Positions 60,101 to 64,000 of a stretch of DNA of 64,000 bases are shown here, in pieces. Source of the stretch: Geosiphon pyriformis (Eukaryota; Glomeromycota; Glomeromycetes; Archaeosporales; Geosiphonaceae); assembly GCA_016748015.1 (NCBI GenBank), contig JAAOMT010000620.1, positions 268,215-332,214 of the forward strand, read 5' to 3'. The position numbers and the translations under genes are program-made. Each line of letters starts with the position of its first letter. Positions within the stretch are counted from its first letter, which is position 1. The notes beneath the pieces were generated by a model. The model made no database searches and was not told the DNA's origin. It saw only the letters and a program-made list of their open reading frames with translations.

Positions 60101-60414
60101 TCGGGAACTCCCTGAAGAATCGCTATCGAAGCAACACACACAGAGAGCAAAGATTAGTCTTTGTTTCTCTTTAAAATGCTTCGGGGAAAGTCCCCGGACA
60201 AGTGGCAGAAAGTGTCGCCCATGATGTGGTAAAAGCCGTTATTCGCGTAATGCCGTTCGTTATGTAAGTCGAAGAGGTTTAACTCCAAGACTTGAACGTG
60301 CGCTTGCGAATCGGCCATGTTGGTCATAGAACAGTTATGCGATTGTACTCATGTGTGCCCCCCACGGTGCCATGGGTATAACTCAACGGGGCTTACTCTC
60401 AGGGTGTTCCCGAA
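60101..60414 (+). ncRNA. RNase MRP RNA
   Basis: RNA component of RNase MRP, the nucleolar ribonucleoprotein that cuts pre-rRNA (and some mRNAs). The 5' strand CGGGAACTCCCTGA (60102-60115) pairs with TCAGGGTGTTCCCG (60399-60412) in a 14-bp P1 helix with one mismatch. CGAAGCA (60127-60133) pairs with TGCTTCG (60177-60183) as P2, and AGAGCAAAGA with TCTTTGTTTCTCT inside it looks like P3. The CR-I element GGGGAAAGTCCCCGGAC (60183-60199) and the following GGCAGAAAGTG (60204-60214, GARAR-type motif) match human RMRP almost base for base. The CR-V-like ACGGGGCTTACTCTCAG (60386-60402) closes the P4 core. Length is about 314 nt, normal for MRP RNA. RNase P RNA is the alternative, but the GARAR motif and the CR-I context favour MRP. 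The exact ends are inferred from P1. Confidence 0.9.
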
Positions 60415-60433
60415 ATAGAACCAAATCAGATTA

Positions 60434-60443
60434 TTTTAGTTTT
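60434..60443 (+). terminator. Possible RNA polymerase III terminator
   Basis: Two TTTT runs (60434-60437 and 60440-60443) lie 20-30 bp after the MRP RNA 3' end. Runs of four or more T are the usual Pol III stop. Confidence 0.45.
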
Positions 60444-61394
60444 CGTTAGAATGGGGGGCTTATGAAATTTTTTTGTATTATTCATGCAGCATATTTTTAA
60501 AATATACATATTTTCATAAATCTTTTAATCAGATTAAAACTCATTCTTTGATTAAATCATAATTGCTTGTCTTAACTTTAGAATTATCCAAAAGTACCAA
60601 AGAATAAAATTATTGGAAGCTTGATGATAATATTTTACAAATTCTATTTATATAATAAAAGTGTATAGTGGAATGATTTTGAAACAAAAAGACCATGAAA
60701 ATTTCAGCCATCAATTCACGTTGAGATATTTGAACAAAATCTTGATTGTATTGGCAATTAAAATTAGTAAAAAATTTTTTATAAAATAAATAAATACGTA
60801 AAAATATATAAATATATATTTCAATTATGATAAAATTGTTAAAATAATTAAACCTGAAATTTTGAATCATGTTTTGATTTAATGTTAAAAATTTTGTAAA
60901 AATTGCTAATAATAAGTAGTAAAATAATAATAATAATTATAATAAATTTTGTTAATAATATTTTTTATATATACGATTCAATTATTGGGCAATTTTTATA
61001 ATGGAATTTTATTGAAAACTATTTTAAACAAATGTAATAAAGTATTCTGTATAAATAGGTTAAAAGATAAAATTGTAAATAGCTTTTTTCAAAGGTTTTG
61101 GACTTCATTTCAATTAATGAGAATATAATGAACATATGTAGTATTAAATGAAATGAGAATCTTTTTTATCACAACTTTAAGATTTTTCAAGTAATTTTCG
61201 TATGCTGACAAATTTCGACATAAATTCCTTTTACAAGGAAAATTTTAAAGAGATTACGTTAAAAAAAAAAAAGATAGGATGCTATGGCTCAAAGATTCTT
61301 TCGACAATGAATAATATTTATCTTGATAATACTCCTGGTTCTCAAAGAAATAATACATTGACCTGTTCCTGAAAATGATGCCTCTCGTCTGATT
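60444..61394. other. AT-rich spacer
   Basis: Very AT-rich, no coding frame or RNA recognised. The right part would hold the 3' UTR of the minus-strand gene that ends at 61395. Confidence 0.6.
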
Positions 61395-62315
61395 TTAGTA
61401 GGAGTTTGTATTTTCAAATAGACCTCCTTCATAATAAACATCGGATGTGAATAGCAGGTCATGTTCACTTGGTTTCGGTTGCCCAGTGATATGTGGCAAA
61501 ACAAATAATCGACAATCTTCAACGATACAATTTGGTCGAAAATCGACAAGAATTTCAGAATATTTTAGCATCCAACGATCATCGTCCTCACGAAGAACCA
61601 TAGTTTTATAAGGTATCTACCAGATTTGAAAGAACGATGTGTTTATTGCTCGAATTTTCAGTCAGTCAGAAAGAAGGAAAGAAGGAAAGAAGGAAAGAAA
61701 TGACGGATTTCTTTCAGAGTATGTTTACCTTGCGTTCTTCCAATCTATTCCCATAAATTGTTAATTTAAGATTGGCCTCTTCTACCAAATTATCAACCAT
61801 GTCAGTCACATTAAACTTTTTCTTGAAATTTTTAAGATTATATAGCAGCATATCTGTGCCGTGATGTCTGCTCGATGAAGAAGGGGTTCTGACTATAGAT
61901 TCATTTTTAAGAAGATTAGGTTTTGTGGAGGCCGATTTGGAAGACGACGGTGTTGTAATTAAGGCCTGAATAGCTTTATTTGAGGAAGACCTCGAGGAGG
62001 AAGGAGTTGTGATTCTCATTTTCTTTGAAGGTGTAGATGGATCGACTCGCCGTCGACTAGTTGGAGTTGTGTAGCTCCTATGTTTCATTTTCAATGGTAA
62101 TTTCTTGACAGAATTCAAAATCGTTGGAGAACAAGGTGGCGAGCAGTTACCCGCGTGCCATAATTCAGGATCACCCTTAATGATATCAGAATTCGTGTTT
62201 ATCATGGAGGCTGTTGTCGAAAAATTTTGACGAATAGACAAAATCTTATTTTCATCGTCTTCAAATGAATTGAGAATGGGTGATGACCCAATAATTTCTT
62301 GACCAGGAGAATTAC

Positions 62316-62375
<60 letters not shown>

Positions 62376-62946
62376 CAACCAAAGAATTGTTATTGTATAG
62401 AGTTTTTTTAATTTCCACATTCGAATTAAACGGTTGAGTAACATTTGTCACGGGTGATATTTGGATAGGTTCAATAGAGCCACTGTTAATAGGATTAGCA
62501 TTTTCCCCCAAATTTGTTGTATTGGGAGTGGCAGTGGTAGTGGTAGGTTCAGCAACTGATATTTGGGCAATCTCATTGTTAACGCTTTTGGGATTAGTTT
62601 TAACGCTGTCCCCCGAATTCTCTGTAATCATAGTTTCAGTCAAAGATTTTTGGATGACCTCGTTACCATCATTTTGACCGATGATAGAATCTTTCTTTGG
62701 ATTCCAACTCTTTGTAGAAGCGGTTTCTTTTTGAAATGCGACAAGTTCGCGATACCTCGCAGCAATCTTTTTATCGGAACAGACGTGCACCAAATAAATT
62801 TGATCACGACAGCAATATTTGAGAGCGAATATGTTATCTATGACATTTTTTTGAGCCCATTCAAAGTTCTCGTCAGCGCCTTGTTCGTTCAGCAGAGAGC
62901 TATGACTTCTGATAATAATACGTCGACAAGCATATCCGTTACACAT
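61395..62946 (-). CDS. Universal-stress-protein-like protein with large low-complexity insert
   Basis: Two exons, 61729-62946 (406 codons) and 61395-61616 (73 codons plus stop). The 112-bp intron (61617-61728) has GT-AG ends in phase 0. The predicted protein is 479 residues. The first 75 residues (RRIIIRSHSSLL, then NFEWAQKNVIDNIFALKYC and QIYLVHVCSD) have the WA-helix then hydrophobic-strand-LVHV pattern of a USP Rossmann-like fold. Residues about 76-355 are Ser/Thr/Asn-rich with a run of Thr coded by an AGT/ACT repeat and several TPSSS-type motifs. After that (about 356-479) come a helix (NLVEEANLKLTIYGNRLEERK) and YSEILVDFRPNCIVEDCR, which fit the second half of the fold. The glycine-rich ATP-binding signature of ATP-type USPs is not evident. 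It is a real gene by splicing and continuity; the USP assignment is a pattern judgement, and the function is unknown. The 3' end could extend through another exon. Confidence 0.75.
61670..61700. repeat. GAAGGAAA microsatellite in intron
   Basis: About four units of GAAGGAAA in the intron of the minus-strand gene; on the coding strand it is a pyrimidine tract near the 5' splice site. Confidence 0.8.
62317..62375. repeat. (AGT)n microsatellite coding a Thr run
   Basis: About 19-20 AGT units. In the minus-strand gene they encode ACT threonine codons, residues about 191-210. Likely length-variable between isolates. Confidence 0.9.
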
Positions 62947-64000
62947 TATTATGTCAGTGAGAGAATTAATTCAGCTCCAATCGTTGAGTGAAACTCCTTT
63001 CTTTTGTTCTAAAGGCACTCTTTTGATTTCCCAGGGGATAAATGAGTTGATGATTCGCGTATCGCGAGTGACGCAAAGTTTCGCGTTTCTCTATGTTACA
63101 CGAATCACGAGGTATATTTGATGGAATGTAGAGTTTTAGGGATAGAAATTATGAAATTATGAAATTATGAAATTATAAAATGATGAAAAAATGAAAAAAT
63201 GAAGATAAAATGATAAAATGATTATTATTATTATTGCTTTGACAAAATGAGGTCCTTCCACTATGTATGCTAAATACATTATTATTATTACTTATAATAA
63301 TTTTAATATTAATATTATGAAATTATAAATTTTAAACAAGAAATAAATTTAGTTTTTATAATGAAAAAAGTTTTTTTATGTAATTATCATTCTATATTAG
63401 TTACCCCCTAAACTAAAGTTCATTGCATGAAGTGGCGAAAGATTCAATTATAGTAGTAAAATTCAAGGGATTGAAATATATTATCAGGAAAGTTTTTACT
63501 CATTTATCATATAAAAAAAAATTCAGAAATTCAGAAATTCCAGGTAAAAAGAATCTATTTCTGGTCTTTTTACGCTTTTTATTTAAAGTTTTTCAAAAAG
63601 TCAAATAAAAAAGACAAAAGATACATTGTTCTTATATTTTGTTGAAGAAATAAGTTTCTAAACTATTTTCAGTATCGTGTTCCCAAGTTTAAACTTTTGG
63701 TAAGGTTTTTTATCTTACTACAATGATAAATATTTGTTTGTTTTGTCGAGGTTTCACTAAATACTAATAGGTGGATTAGTTTAGTTTAATTTAATTTAAT
63801 TTAGTTGAAATTTTTTTAAATTATATTAGGTTAGGTTGTGGTATTTTGCAGGATTACACACTCATATTTTTTGTACACGTATATTTTAGGTTAGCAACCC
63901 AAATATTCGGTACATTGGATAAATGTGCGATTACCTATGATAAAATTCCCCGAACGCCAAATCTTTAGGTTAGGTGGGAAAAAAAAAAAAAAAAAAAAAA
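62947..64000. other. Right flank: promoter region and AT-rich non-coding DNA
   Basis: The first 150 bp (to about 63110) are the presumed promoter of the minus-strand gene, with CGCG motifs. After that lies AT-rich DNA with simple repeats (ATGAAATT-type, 63140-63230), three AGGTTAG-type motifs (about 63828, 63887, 63968) and a terminal A run. No gene is supported. Confidence 0.5.
63055..63090. promoter_or_regulatory. CGCG motifs upstream of the minus-strand gene
   Basis: Inverted repeat TCGCG-tat-CGCGA (63055-63067) and TTTCGCGTTTCT (63079-63090) lie 110-145 bp upstream of the ATG. TTTCGCG resembles E2F- or MBF-type sites. The decamer TCGCGTTTCT is also upstream of beta-tubulin (57161-57170). 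Confidence 0.4.

Noticed and set aside
60101-60414. RNase P RNA instead of MRP RNA
   Set aside because: The GGCAGAAAGTG segment after CR-I follows the MRP pattern, and the sequence is closest to RMRP as I know it. I cannot exclude it without a covariance search.
62563-62991. 142-codon open stretch on the plus strand
   Set aside because: It is the antisense of the minus-strand gene at 61395-62946, which has matching splicing and domain pattern.
63423-63608. 61-codon open stretch near the right end
   Set aside because: Lys/Phe-rich composition typical of AT-rich non-coding DNA; no splice or homology support.
63820-63980. Telomere end
   Set aside because: The AGGTTAG motifs are scattered, not in a tandem array, and do not match TTAGGG.

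Overview
The window is about 70% AT and comes from a filamentous-fungus-like eukaryote, most probably an arbuscular mycorrhizal fungus (Glomeromycotina). I infer this from the AT-rich host DNA with short GT-AG introns, a fungal-type beta-tubulin, and Ty3-type retroelements with a Cys-rich module and a dUTPase between protease and reverse transcriptase. The exact species cannot be read from the sequence.

Bases 386-54197 are a nest of about 10-kb LTR retrotransposons, all decayed. The order of insertion can be read from reading frames and sequence that resume on the far side of each insert. The oldest element (C/H, + strand; 15070-17434, 39644-42340, 52421-54197) is broken by F (LTR2 family, 17435-39643) and by I (- strand, 42341-52420). 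F's 5' LTR is broken by D (17970-27983), which carries an internal 7.2-kb inversion. F's gag is broken by a G-type element (29351 onward) that has lost its own 3' LTR and runs into F's 3' LTR. On the left, element A (- strand) sits in an LTR fragment (J) that itself sits in the protease of C, and complete element B (3174-13329, - strand) sits in A's gag. The shared gene order is LTR, PBS, gag with a zinc knuckle, aspartic protease, Cys-rich module, dUTPase, RT, RNase H, integrase, a tail ORF ending in GAQY, polypurine tract, LTR. Frames are cut by many stops and active sites are often lost. Element I keeps the catalytic residues I could check but has lost half of its PBS.

Bases 54198-57340 are host DNA, beginning with an extremely AT-rich spacer. 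A compact host gene island follows: a complete five-exon beta-tubulin gene (57341-59062, +, 448 aa), a complete RNase MRP RNA gene (about 60101-60414, +), and a two-exon minus-strand gene (61395-62946, 479 aa). That last gene looks like a universal-stress-protein-like fold split by a roughly 280-residue low-complexity insert. The window ends in AT-rich non-coding DNA and a poly-A tract.

The observations I rate highest are the RNase MRP RNA, a strict 10-bp periodic array in the U3 of the LTR2 family, the internal inversion in D, the paired hairpins kept in all LTR families, the Cys-rich/dUTPase module, and the transition-only divergence of element I's LTRs.
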